A DNA stretch of 20,390 bases, from contig UQXT01000032.1 of NCBI GenBank assembly GCA_900545075.1, positions 1-20,390 of the forward strand. The letters are read 5' to 3'. Shown piece by piece: positions 13,889 through 20,390 of this stretch. This DNA is from an uncultured Collinsella sp. (GTDB taxonomy: Bacteria; Actinomycetota; Coriobacteriia; Coriobacteriales; Coriobacteriaceae). How positions within the stretch are numbered: the stretch's first letter is position 1; every line of letters begins with the position of its first letter. Under the pieces are notes generated by a model that was not told where the DNA came from, did not search any database, and worked only from the letters and a program-made list of their open reading frames with translations. The position numbers and the translations under genes are program-made.

Positions 13889-14971
13889 TTGAAGAAAAGC
13901 AATCTGGGCTATGTGCTGGTACTGATCGCCGCGCTTATGTGGGGCAGCATCGGAATCTTTGTAAACGGCATTGCGGCCATGGGCGTTTCGTCTCAGAGCA
14001 TGGCGGCCTTACGCTTGTTGGTCGGAGCGCTTATCTTGGCGCCGGTCCTGATGTTTATGGGCTGCCGTCCGGGTGAGGGGTCTACCGTGGCTCAGGGTCC
14101 CCTGACGCTATTCAAGGCAAGCCCCAAAGAGCTCGTCCCCTGCGCGCTTGTCGGTATCGTCGGTTTAGCCGCCGCCAACACCTGCTATTACGAGTGCATG
14201 GGCGAGGTCGGCATGTCCACGGCCTCGGTGCTGCTCTATACCTCGCCGGTGTTTGGCGTCGTGCTCGGCCGCGTGCTTTATCGCGAGGACGTGACCCCCA
14301 ACAAGCTCGTTGCCATTGTCTTTAACATCGTTGGCTGCGTGCTTGCGGTGACCAATGGCGACCTTTCCGGTTTTCATTTTTCGGTTTGGGGCGTCACGTC
14401 GGGCGTGATTGCAGGCCTTTGCGGTGCGTCGCTCGCGGTGTTTAGCCGGATAGCAACCAAGACGGTCCACCCGCTGGCTGTCACGTTTTGGGGTCTTGTT
14501 TTTGGCGGTGCGGTTATGGCAGCTATCGCGGCTCCGTGGCCGGATGTCGCCGCGGCAATGTCGCCACAGCTGCTGCTGCTGTTCCTTGGCTTTGGACTCA
14601 TCCCCACAGCCGTGGCCTATGTCTTATATATGCAGGGTCTGTCCATGGGGCTCGAGACATCGAAAGTTCCCGTCGTAATGTCTTTCGAGACGGTCGTCAC
14701 CGTACTGGTGGGCATTGGTATCTATGCCGAGTCCGCCGGCGCGATCAAGGTTCTGGGCATTGTGCTGGTGCTCGCGTCCATCCTGATCATGAACACCGAC
14801 TTCTCCAGGCTGCGCAACAGTGTGTTTGTCGGTCATGTTGTTGAGAGCATGACCTTTAAGCCCAACGCGTGGTGGACCGAAAAATCTCAGGACATGGATC
14901 TGTTTAAGGAGCGCACGGGCATTGCGTTGGAGCCCACCGTGCAGGAAAGCCCCTGGTACTTCGTGCGATAG
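13889..14971 (+). CDS. EamA/DMT-superfamily membrane exporter
   Basis: A 360-residue protein with ten hydrophobic helices in two EamA repeats (first from ALMWGSIGIFVNGI; the first repeat ends near LYTSPVFGVVLGRVLYRED; second from FSVWGVTSGVIAGLCGASLAVFSR). The start is taken as TTG 13889, because GAGGAGG lies 5 bases upstream and the product then begins MKKSNLGYVLVLIAALMWGS. The in-frame GTG at 13853 has no ribosome site and would put 12 polar residues in front. The family exports amino acids, amines or related metabolites. About 50 soluble residues follow the last helix (from NSVFVGHVVES), longer than usual. It lies between two FrlB-like genes of the PTS locus, so export of the amine released from a cleaved sugar conjugate is a reasonable but unproven role. 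Confidence 0.88.
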   Translation: MKKSNLGYVLVLIAALMWGSIGIFVNGIAAMGVSSQSMAALRLLVGALILAPVLMFMGCRPGEGSTVAQGPLTLFKASPKELVPCALVGIVGLAAANTCYYECMGEVGMSTASVLLYTSPVFGVVLGRVLYREDVTPNKLVAIVFNIVGCVLAVTNGDLSGFHFSVWGVTSGVIAGLCGASLAVFSRIATKTVHPLAVTFWGLVFGGAVMAAIAAPWPDVAAAMSPQLLLLFLGFGLIPTAVAYVLYMQGLSMGLETSKVPVVMSFETVVTVLVGIGIYAESAGAIKVLGIVLVLASILIMNTDFSRLRNSVFVGHVVESMTFKPNAWWTEKSQDMDLFKERTGIALEPTVQESPWYFVR

Positions 14972-15076
14972 GGGATTGCGCGCAGGGTCTGACCTCGGGT
15001 TATCCAGCCAGCGCCGGCCTACCCGGCCCCAACGTTTCGAGTACGTTAAACCCGTCAACGGTCGATTTTCACCCGC

Positions 15077-15148
15077 GAACGGTCTTTATACTAATTAGCA
15101 ATATCCGCAACGTATAAGACGTTATAATAACCATAACGAAAAGGAGGA
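15077..15148 (+). promoter_or_regulatory. AT-rich promoter/operator region of the PTS operon
   Basis: The 183-base gap before the PTS genes turns sharply AT-rich here. It offers three -10-like boxes, TATACT (15087-15092), TATAAG (15113-15118) and TATAAT (15123-15128), none with a clear -35 at the right distance. ACGTTATA (15119-15126) is the inverse of TATAACGT in the EamA leader (13842-13849), so a shared regulator is possible. The very strong ribosome site AAGGAGGAGG (15141-15150) follows. Confidence 0.45.
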
Positions 15149-15154
15149 GGCAAG

Positions 15155-16078
15155 ATGAATCAGATCATTCTCGCATCTCATGGCGGCCTGGCCGCAGGCG
15201 CCAAAGACACGCTCGAGATGGTTCTCGGCGACGTGTCGAACGTCCACGTCGTGTCGCTTGCTCGTGACGACAAGGAGCCCATCACCAATAAGGTGGACGC
15301 CATGATCGCCACGTTCAACGCGGACGACACCGTCTATGTGCTGACCGATATGCTCGGCAGCTCGGTCAACAACAACATGGTCGAGCTTTCCAAGAACGGC
15401 ACGAAGTTCACGGTTGTCAGCGGTTTCAACATCCCGCTGGCGCTCACGCTCGCTATGAGCCCCGTCCCCGTCAAGGGCGCCGAGCTCGCGGCCCTCATCA
15501 ACGAGGCCCGCACCGGCCTGACCAACCCCAACGCACCGGTCGAGGCTGCCGCGGCTCCCGCCAAGAAGGCCAAGGCGCCCCGTCACAGCTCCGGTCCCGC
15601 CAAGATCGTCCTCGCACGTCTTGACTACCGTCTGCTGCACGGCCAGGTCGTCTTTACCTGGACCACCAAGGTTCAGGCCGAGCGCATCATCGTCGTCGAC
15701 AACGCTGCCGCCAACGATGACATCAAGAAGGGCGCTCTTAAGCTGGCCAAGCCCCAGGGCGTTCGCCTGAACGTCTTCACCGTCGAGCGTGCCCTCGCCA
15801 AGATGGACAAGCTCAACACCCTCGGCGAGCGCGTCATGTTCGTCTTTGGCAACACCGCCGAGATGCTGCAGTTCTGCCAGGGCTACAAGCTCGACGCCAT
15901 CAACCTGGGCGCCACCGCCAACCACGACGGTGCCGATCAGGTCGGCGGCAAGGACAGCTCCGTCTTCCTCGACGCCACCCAGAAGGCCGACGTCAACCAG
16001 CTGCTCGACATGGGCATCAAGCTCTACGTCCAGCAGACCCCTACGTATCAGAGCGTCGACATCGACGCCAAGCTGTAA
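15155..16078 (+). CDS. PTS mannose-family EIIAB fusion protein
   Basis: A 307-residue cytoplasmic phosphocarrier made of two domains. Residues 1-~125 are EIIA of the mannose/sorbose family with the phospho-histidine H9 in ILASHGG. An Ala/Pro/Lys-rich linker (~128-148) follows. Residues ~150-307 are EIIB with the active H162 in RLDYRLLHGQV. Phosphate passes from HPr to H9, then H162, then to the sugar entering through EIIC/EIID. ATG 15155 has AAGGAGG upstream. It is first in a tight plus-strand run EIIAB-EIIC-EIID-SIS (gaps of 36 and 13 bases, then ~200). C-ending codons dominate, which suggests high expression. Family assignment is firm; the sugar is not evident from sequence. Confidence 0.95.
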   Translation: MNQIILASHGGLAAGAKDTLEMVLGDVSNVHVVSLARDDKEPITNKVDAMIATFNADDTVYVLTDMLGSSVNNNMVELSKNGTKFTVVSGFNIPLALTLAMSPVPVKGAELAALINEARTGLTNPNAPVEAAAAPAKKAKAPRHSSGPAKIVLARLDYRLLHGQVVFTWTTKVQAERIIVVDNAAANDDIKKGALKLAKPQGVRLNVFTVERALAKMDKLNTLGERVMFVFGNTAEMLQFCQGYKLDAINLGATANHDGADQVGGKDSSVFLDATQKADVNQLLDMGIKLYVQQTPTYQSVDIDAKL

Positions 16079-16114
16079 TCAACCAGGCTTTTGCCTGACT
16101 GAAAGGAGAAGGGT

Positions 16115-16909
16115 ATGAATACGTTCATCAGTGCGGTGCTCGTCGGCCTCGTCGGCGTGTTCTGCATGTGGGACTCCCGCCTGCTCGGTCGTCTTAACTT
16201 CGAGCAGCCCCTCGTTGGCGCCACGCTCGTCGGTCTGCTGCTGGGCGATGTGCCCACCGGCCTTGCCGTCGGTGCCGCCGTCGAGCTCGTGTCCATGGGC
16301 CTGGTGCAGGTCGGCGCCGCCGTTCCGCCCGATATGGTCCTGGGCGGCATCGTGGCCGCTGCCTTTGCGTGCCTGACCGATGCTTCCGCCGAGACCGCCA
16401 TGACGATCGCCATCCCGGTCGCCGTCCTGGGTCAGCTCCTCGGCATCGTGTTCCGTTCCATCATCGCCGCCCTCACCCATGTGGCAGATAGCGCGATCGA
16501 TAACGGAAAGTTCAAGACCGCCTACCGTATGCACATCTGCGCCGGCTCCGGTCTGTACGCCGTCATGTACTTCCTGCCGATCTTCCTCGCCGTCTTTGTT
16601 GGCACCGACCTGGTTCAGGCCATCGTCAACATGGTTCCCGAGTGGCTGTCCACTGGTCTTAACGTTTCGACCAAGATCATGACCGCCTACGGCTTGGCCC
16701 TGCTGCTCACCATGATGATCAAGAAGGGTATGACTCCGTTCCTGTTCATCGGTTTCCTGCTCGCCGCTTACCTCAACCTGTCCGTCATCGCGGTCGCTCT
16801 GATCGGTGTGTGCCTGGCTGTCGTCTTCATGGGCTTCAAGTTCAACGGTTCCCATGCAGCCGCCGGTGTCGATTCCGACTACGATCCGCTCGAAGACGAC
16901 GAAGACTAA
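16115..16909 (+). CDS. PTS mannose-family EIIC permease
   Basis: A 264-residue integral membrane subunit. ATG 16115 follows GAAAGGAG. It shows the family signature NFEQPLVGATLVGLLLGD near residues 28-45, then GLAVGAAVELVSMGLVQVGA, and several further hydrophobic helices ending in an acidic tail (DSDYDPLEDDED). EIIC forms the translocation channel together with EIID. The next gene (EIID) starts 13 bases after its stop, so the two are probably translated in a coupled way. The signature region is closer to the AgaC/sorbose branch than to ManY by eye, but that cannot be settled without alignment. Confidence 0.95.
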   Translation: MNTFISAVLVGLVGVFCMWDSRLLGRLNFEQPLVGATLVGLLLGDVPTGLAVGAAVELVSMGLVQVGAAVPPDMVLGGIVAAAFACLTDASAETAMTIAIPVAVLGQLLGIVFRSIIAALTHVADSAIDNGKFKTAYRMHICAGSGLYAVMYFLPIFLAVFVGTDLVQAIVNMVPEWLSTGLNVSTKIMTAYGLALLLTMMIKKGMTPFLFIGFLLAAYLNLSVIAVALIGVCLAVVFMGFKFNGSHAAAGVDSDYDPLEDDED

Positions 16910-16922
16910 GGAGGAACACACT

Positions 16923-17756
16923 ATGGCAACCGCAACCAAGGACGTGTCCCTGAACAAGAAGGTCAGCCAGTTCTTCTGGCGCTCCTGGGCCATCCAGGCC
17001 TCTTGGAACTACGAGCGTCAGATGAACATGGGCTTCCTCTACGGCATGGTTCCCACGCTCGATCGCCTCTATCCGGATGAGTCCGACCCCAAGCAGCTCG
17101 CTGCTAAGAAAGAGGCTTACCACCGTCACATGGCGTTCTACAACTGCACCCCGCAGACGAGCGCTTTCATCCTGGGCCTCGCCGCCTCCATGGAGGAGGA
17201 GTACGCCAAGGATCCCGAGAACTTCGATCCCGATTCGATCAACGCGGTCAAGACCTCCCTCATGGGTCCGCTTTCCGGCATCGGTGACTCCTTCTTCCAG
17301 GGCACCATCCGCGTTATCGCCTTTGGCCTGGGCGTTCAGCTGGCTCAGCAGGGCTCCATCATGGGCCCGATCCTGGCCATGCTCATCTCCATCGTCCCCT
17401 CTGTGCTGATCACTTGGTTCGCAGCCAAGATGGGTTATCAGGGCGGCCACGAGTACCTGAGCAAGCTTCAGGGCGGCGACCTCATGGAGAAGCTCATGTA
17501 TGTCTGCGGCATCGTGGGTCTTATGTCCGTGGGCGGCATGATCGCTACGCTGATCGGCGCCACCACCCCGCTGCAGTTCGCTGAGGGCACCGTCGTTATC
17601 CAGGACATCCTGGATGGCATGATGCCCCAGATGATCTCCCTTGGCCTCACTGGCCTTATGTACTGGCTCATCAAGAAGAACGTCAACACCGGTTGGCTTC
17701 TCGTGATCGCCATCGTGGGCGGCATCGCCCTCTCCGCGGTCGGCATCCTGGCCTAG
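16923..17756 (+). CDS. PTS mannose-family EIID permease
   Basis: A 277-residue membrane subunit. ATG 16923 is chosen because AAGGAGG precedes it; the frame runs further upstream but only inside the EIIC gene. It shows EIID hallmarks: RSWAIQASWNYERQMNMGF near the N-terminus, YHRHMAFYNCTPQTSAFILGLA, and MGPLSGIGDSFFQGTIR, followed by hydrophobic helices to the C-terminus. With EIIC it forms the sugar channel. A hairpin and a palindromic repeat lie between it and the next SIS gene, which could lower expression of that gene relative to the permease. Confidence 0.95.
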   Translation: MATATKDVSLNKKVSQFFWRSWAIQASWNYERQMNMGFLYGMVPTLDRLYPDESDPKQLAAKKEAYHRHMAFYNCTPQTSAFILGLAASMEEEYAKDPENFDPDSINAVKTSLMGPLSGIGDSFFQGTIRVIAFGLGVQLAQQGSIMGPILAMLISIVPSVLITWFAAKMGYQGGHEYLSKLQGGDLMEKLMYVCGIVGLMSVGGMIATLIGATTPLQFAEGTVVIQDILDGMMPQMISLGLTGLMYWLIKKNVNTGWLLVIAIVGGIALSAVGILA

Positions 17757-17789
17757 TCGCGACCAAGCGTCTAACCGCTTTCCCCGGGG

Positions 17790-17822
17790 AGCCTGCCTGA
17801 CACCCCATACCCCAGGCAGGCT
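17790..17822 (+). terminator. Hairpin after EIID, possibly a partial terminator or mRNA stabiliser
   Basis: A 10-bp perfect stem (17790-17799 with 17813-17822) with a 13-base loop, followed by TCCATTCCC and not by a T run. Efficient termination is unlikely; differential stability or reduced read-through into the SIS gene is more plausible. Confidence 0.4.
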
Positions 17823-17834
17823 TCCATTCCCAAA

Positions 17835-17865
17835 ATGTGACAATGGGACAGCTCCTTTGTCACAT
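17835..17865. repeat. Palindromic repeat ATGTGACAA...TTGTCACAT with GGGACAG core (copy D)
   Basis: Arms of 9 bp pair perfectly (17835-17843 with 17857-17865) around a 13-base centre containing TGGGACAGCTCC. It is 91 bases upstream of the SIS gene start. The GGGACAG core links it by appearance to the other short repeats in this window, but the arms are different. Confidence 0.65.
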
Positions 17866-17955
17866 CCTCAACGGGCCGGTGACTCGGTCCAAATCACGGT
17901 AACCCTGCGTGCGTCCGGCAAAGTGGCGCCGCAAAAATCGAAAGGAATGTGTCAG

Positions 17956-18939
17956 ATGTACGAGATCGACCTTAACCTCCCTAAGCAGATCGTCGCTGAC
18001 GTCCTGTCCAACCACGAGATCCACAGCGTCGCCTTCGTCGGCTGCGGCGCTTCCATGTCCGACCTTTACCCCGCCAAGTACTTCCTGGCCAACAACACGG
18101 ACAAGCTGAACGTTCAGATCTTCACCGCTAACGAGTTCAACTACGACACGCCTTCCTGGGTCAACGAGCACACCTTCGTGATCACCTGCTCCCTCGGTGG
18201 CTCCACGCCCGAGACCGTCGAGGCCAACAAGACCGCCAAGAAGCACAACTGCCCGGTCGTCTCCCTCACCAACAAGGCTGGCTCCGCTCTGACCGTCGAC
18301 GCTGACTACGTCATCGTTCACGGCTTCCACGCCAACTTCGCTGCCAAGTGCGAGAAGCCCGGCTACGCCATCGCTCTTGCTGTCGAGATCCTTCAGCAGA
18401 CCGAGGGCTATGACCACTACGAGGACATGATCACCGGCCTCACCAACGTCTTCGATCTCTGCGAGAACGCTGCTCAGCACTGCAAGAAGCTTGCCAAGAA
18501 GTTCGCCGAGGACTTCAAGGACGACAAGATGATCTACTTCATGGCTTCCGGTGCCTCCGAGAAGATGGCTTATTCTCACGCCGCCTTCCTGTTCACCGAG
18601 ATGCAGTGGATCGACGCCGCCGCCTACAACACCGGCGAGTACTTCCACGGCCCGTTCGAGGTTTCCACCGAGGGTAAGCCCTACGTCTTCTTCATGTCCG
18701 ATGGCGCAACCCGTCCGATGGACGCTCGCGCCCTCACCTTCCTTGAGCGCATGGGCGCCAAGGTCGCTCTGATTGACTCCAAGGACTACGGCCTGGCTGA
18801 CGCCGTGCCCGCGAGCGTTGTCACCTACTTCAACCCGCTGCTGCACCTCGCCGTTATGCGCGAGTACGGCAACCAGATCGCCGAGGCCCGTCAGCACCCG
18901 CTGACCATGCGTCGCTACATGTGGAAGCTTTCCTACTAA
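17956..18939 (+). CDS. SIS-domain sugar-phosphate enzyme, FrlB-like (paralogue 2)
   Basis: A 327-residue cytoplasmic protein. ATG 17956 is preferred because GAAAGGA lies 9 bases upstream; another in-frame ATG at 17947 is only 1 base from that site. Two SIS folds are seen: GCGASMSDLYPAKYF in the first and EYFHGPFE (E228, H231) in the second, then the C-terminal TMRRYMWKLSY. These are features of the FrlB family, which splits Amadori-type sugar phosphates such as fructoselysine 6-phosphate to glucose 6-phosphate and a free amino acid. The Glu of ExxHGP is kept here, unlike in the protein at 12521-13513. Its place directly after EIIAB-C-D suggests it acts on the phosphorylated product of that transporter. 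A strong terminator follows. Aminosugar isomerase/deaminase activity is the main alternative. Confidence 0.92.
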   Translation: MYEIDLNLPKQIVADVLSNHEIHSVAFVGCGASMSDLYPAKYFLANNTDKLNVQIFTANEFNYDTPSWVNEHTFVITCSLGGSTPETVEANKTAKKHNCPVVSLTNKAGSALTVDADYVIVHGFHANFAAKCEKPGYAIALAVEILQQTEGYDHYEDMITGLTNVFDLCENAAQHCKKLAKKFAEDFKDDKMIYFMASGASEKMAYSHAAFLFTEMQWIDAAAYNTGEYFHGPFEVSTEGKPYVFFMSDGATRPMDARALTFLERMGAKVALIDSKDYGLADAVPASVVTYFNPLLHLAVMREYGNQIAEARQHPLTMRRYMWKLSY

Positions 18940-18972
18940 TCACAAGTAAGTAGACCTTACGGGTTGATTGAG

Positions 18973-19004
18973 AGGGGATGGGGTTTGCGCCCCGTCCCCT
19001 TTTT
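18973..19004 (+). terminator. Intrinsic terminator of the PTS/SIS operon
   Basis: An 11-bp stem (18973-18983 with 18990-19000) with one G-U pair and a 6-base loop, running into TTTTT. It lies 33 bases after the stop of the second SIS gene. Confidence 0.88.
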
Positions 19005-19048
19005 GCTCTGGGGAGAGCGTGTCTGTCGCGTCGCAAAGCCCCAGATAA

Positions 19049-19084
19049 AACCTACCAAAATAAACCTGTCCCTTTTTGGCAGGT
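19049..19084 (-). repeat. Short palindromic repeat (copy B) in the leader of the HAD gene
   Basis: The inverted copy of the element at 11558-11594. Its centre CCAAAATAAACCTGTCCCT (19055-19073) is the exact reverse complement of that copy's core. The ends AACCTACCA and TTTGGCAGGT can pair. It ends one base before the GGGAGGAG ribosome-site region of the HAD gene, so it forms most of that gene's 5' leader. Confidence 0.75.
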
Positions 19085-19098
19085 GGGAGGAGATGCGT

Positions 19099-19728
19099 AT
19101 GATCAAGGCAGTGCTGTTTGACATGGACGGCGTGCTGGTCGATACCGAGTGGTTCTACAACCGCCGCCGCGTGGCGTTTATGGAAGAGAAGGGGTTCCAC
19201 TTTGATGAGATTCCCGATCTTTCGGGGTCTAACGAGCCTGCCATTTGGGAGGCGCTGGTGCCCGACGATGTTGAGCTGCGCGAGCGTCTGCGCGTGGAGT
19301 ACAAGCAGGTCTACAGCCCGGTCCACCCCGTTCCGTATGCCGAGCTGCTCAACGAGCAGACGGAGCCGGTGATGCGTGAGCTGCACGAGCGCGGCGTGAA
19401 GTGTGCCATCGCGAGCTCGTCCTATCGCGAGCTCATTGACGAGCTGGTGGGGATTGCCGGTATCGCCGACGTGCTGGACTACACCATCAGCGGTCACGAG
19501 TGCAGTGCGTTTAAGCCCGACCCCGAGATCTACCTGCGTGCCATGGAGGCGCTGGGGGTGGAACCTGCCGAATGCCTGGTTATCGAGGACTCGCCTTTGG
19601 GCATCGAGGCCGGCAAGCGCTCCGGCGCCCGCGTCCTGGCGCTGCGTCCGCACGAGGGCGTCAACCTAGATCAGTCCGCCGCCGACGTTGTCATCGACAG
19701 CCTGACCGACATTTTGGCCGCTTTGTAG
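19099..19728 (+). CDS. HAD-superfamily phosphatase/phosphomutase, beta-phosphoglucomutase-like
   Basis: A 209-residue cytoplasmic enzyme. ATG 19099 is chosen over ATG 19093 because GGAGG is 8 bases from the former and only 2 from the latter. All HAD motifs are present: FDMDGVLVDTE with nucleophile D8 and acid/base D10, the Ser of AIASSSY, K139 in FKPDPEIY, and E163-D164 in VIEDSPLGIEAG. The four-helix cap after motif I places it in the subfamily of beta-phosphoglucomutases and small sugar-phosphate phosphatases. It could serve hexose-phosphate metabolism connected with the neighbouring PTS locus, but the terminator and repeat between them argue for separate transcription, and specificity cannot be read from sequence. 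Confidence 0.9.
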   Translation: MIKAVLFDMDGVLVDTEWFYNRRRVAFMEEKGFHFDEIPDLSGSNEPAIWEALVPDDVELRERLRVEYKQVYSPVHPVPYAELLNEQTEPVMRELHERGVKCAIASSSYRELIDELVGIAGIADVLDYTISGHECSAFKPDPEIYLRAMEALGVEPAECLVIEDSPLGIEAGKRSGARVLALRPHEGVNLDQSAADVVIDSLTDILAAL

Positions 19729-19825
19729 TGTCAATCCGCCGCGAGAAGCATTGGTTCACGCGTCTTTTGCTGCGGATTGGCTTAATTTGTCCTCTATTTG
19801 GATTCGTTTGGCTTCGATTCGGACT

Positions 19826-19944
19826 AAGTGAGTAGACTTTTTGGTGCAGTACGAGCGCAAAGTGCATCTGCTCTAGCAAAACCGCAGGTCACAGGGGTGG
19901 CGGTTTTGGGTGTGCTCGGCAGATCGTAAAAAGTCTACTCACTT
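19826..19944. repeat. 119-base element with perfect 17-bp terminal inverted repeats and an inner hairpin
   Basis: The left end AAGTGAGTAGACTTTTT (19826-19842) is exactly inverted at 19928-19944. Inside, AAAACCGC (19878-19885) is inverted as GCGGTTTT (19900-19907). No target-site duplication is visible at the edges (GGACT before, GTAAT after). It looks like a small non-coding mobile or REPIN-like element, or a structured RNA. A related AAGTAAGTAGAC word lies at 18944-18955 after the second SIS gene. Confidence 0.7.
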
Positions 19945-20029
19945 GTAATTTGGGCCTTTGGTCGTGGAGGCTGTTGGTCCCGCTTTGGTTGTCGAGAGAG
20001 GGTGAATTGAAGCGCCCCCGCACGCTCCA

Positions 20030-20038
20030 TGCTACAAT
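20030..20038 (+). promoter_or_regulatory. Extended -10 promoter of the YitT-family gene
   Basis: TGCTACAAT fits an extended -10 (TGnTATAAT with one change). The nearest -35-like hexamer, TTGAAG (20007-20012), is 20 bases upstream, longer than ideal, which an extended -10 can tolerate. Transcription would start near 20045, about 40 bases before the GTG start. Confidence 0.5.
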
Positions 20039-20083
20039 CGCGGGCATGCCCCACAACTACATCTGCCTTCGAAAGGAGCTTCC

Positions 20084-20390
20084 GTGGCGAACGCCATCGA
20101 TCAGCTCACGGACCGTGTGCTCGTGCTCGGCCGCCTCACCATCGTCCGCCGTGCCATTACCGCCGTGGCGGTCACAATTTCTGCCGTCCTCCAAACATTC
20201 CTGATCCAGGCGTTCATTCAGCCCGCCGACCTGCTTCCGAGCGGTCTCACCGGCGTCGCGGTCCTGCTCGATCGCGTTACCTCGCTGGGCGGCGTTCACA
20301 TCGACATCTCGCTCGGCATGCTTGCGCTCAACATTCCCGTGGCGCTCCTATGCTGGAGCGGCATCAGCAAGCGCTTCGTCATCTTCTCGA
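20084..20390 (+). CDS. YitT-family membrane protein, N-terminal part (3' end outside window)
   Basis: The frame is open from GTG 20084 to the window edge (102 codons). AAAGGAG lies 5 bases upstream of the GTG, which decides the start. After a ~25-residue polar N-terminus comes a first hydrophobic helix (AITAVAVTISAVLQTFLIQAF). The YitT (DUF161) pattern follows: PADLLPSGLTGVAVLL, then a second helix ending in LNIPVALLCW and the GISKRFVIFS segment. The family consists of about six-helix membrane proteins with a C-terminal cytoplasmic domain; the molecular role is not established. The C-terminal domain would lie beyond the window. Confidence 0.85.
   Translation, partial: MANAIDQLTDRVLVLGRLTIVRRAITAVAVTISAVLQTFLIQAFIQPADLLPSGLTGVAVLLDRVTSLGGVHIDISLGMLALNIPVALLCWSGISKRFVIFS

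Larger units (their letters stand above)
19729..20083. other. Intergenic region between the HAD and YitT genes
   Basis: About 355 bases without a supportable gene. An 8-bp inverted pair (19732-19739 with 19772-19779) follows the HAD stop. Then comes the 119-base inverted-repeat structure 19826-19944, then the promoter-like TGCTACAAT and the ribosome site AAAGGAG (20072-20078) of the YitT gene. Confidence 0.6.

Noticed and set aside
19691..19879. 62-codon minus-strand frame across the HAD 3' end and the left end of the 119-base element
   Set aside because: No ribosome site, Arg/Ser/Asn-rich without motifs, and it overlaps two unrelated features.
19826..19944. Insertion sequence or CRISPR-like unit
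   Set aside because: No transposase frame fits in 119 bases, no target duplication is seen, and there are no regularly spaced direct repeats.

Overview
The window looks like chromosome of a Collinsella-type gut actinobacterium (Coriobacteriia). The grounds are GC-rich coding sequence with strong Shine-Dalgarno sites, InlB-type repeats ending in a sortase motif, a mannose-family PTS paired with SIS-domain sugar enzymes, and many short intergenic palindromes with a GGGACAG core. The genus is inferred from gene style, not from a marker gene. No rRNA, tRNA, CRISPR array, IS transposase or phage gene was seen.

Left part (1-5247). The 3' end of a wall-anchored InlB-repeat surface protein is followed by its terminator and a second, bidirectional one. 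Next comes a minus-strand signalling island. In transcription order it holds an FHA protein (4924-3968), a perfect 18-bp hairpin terminator, a Ser/Thr kinase with one transmembrane helix and an extracytoplasmic DUF6273-like domain (3823-1811), and a second FHA protein (1775-786). The two FHA proteins are paralogues sharing an N-terminal region I do not recognise. The ribosome-binding site of the first contains a run of nine G.

Middle part (5248-11571). This is plus-strand housekeeping: mfd, a membrane PAP2 phosphatase, a PLP-dependent threonine aldolase and a GNAT acetyltransferase. The last meets a convergent GntR/HutC regulator inside a 37-bp repeat that contains both stop codons.

Right part (11593-18939). 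This reads as one carbohydrate-uptake locus. The regulator is divergent from a FrlB-like SIS-domain deglycase/isomerase, with three matching 19-bp operator-like sites between them. Then come an EamA/DMT exporter, a fused PTS EIIAB, EIIC, EIID, and a second FrlB-like SIS protein. A mannose-family PTS with two FrlB-like enzymes resembles the Salmonella gfr glucoselysine/fructoselysine system. The best hypothesis is uptake and phosphorylation of an Amadori compound or related amino-sugar conjugate, followed by cleavage to a hexose phosphate and a free amine, which the EamA protein might export. The substrate cannot be read from sequence.

Right edge (18940-20390). A terminator, a second copy of the 37-bp repeat type in the leader of a beta-phosphoglucomutase-like HAD phosphatase, a 119-bp inverted-repeat structure, and the start of a YitT-family membrane protein cut by the window edge.
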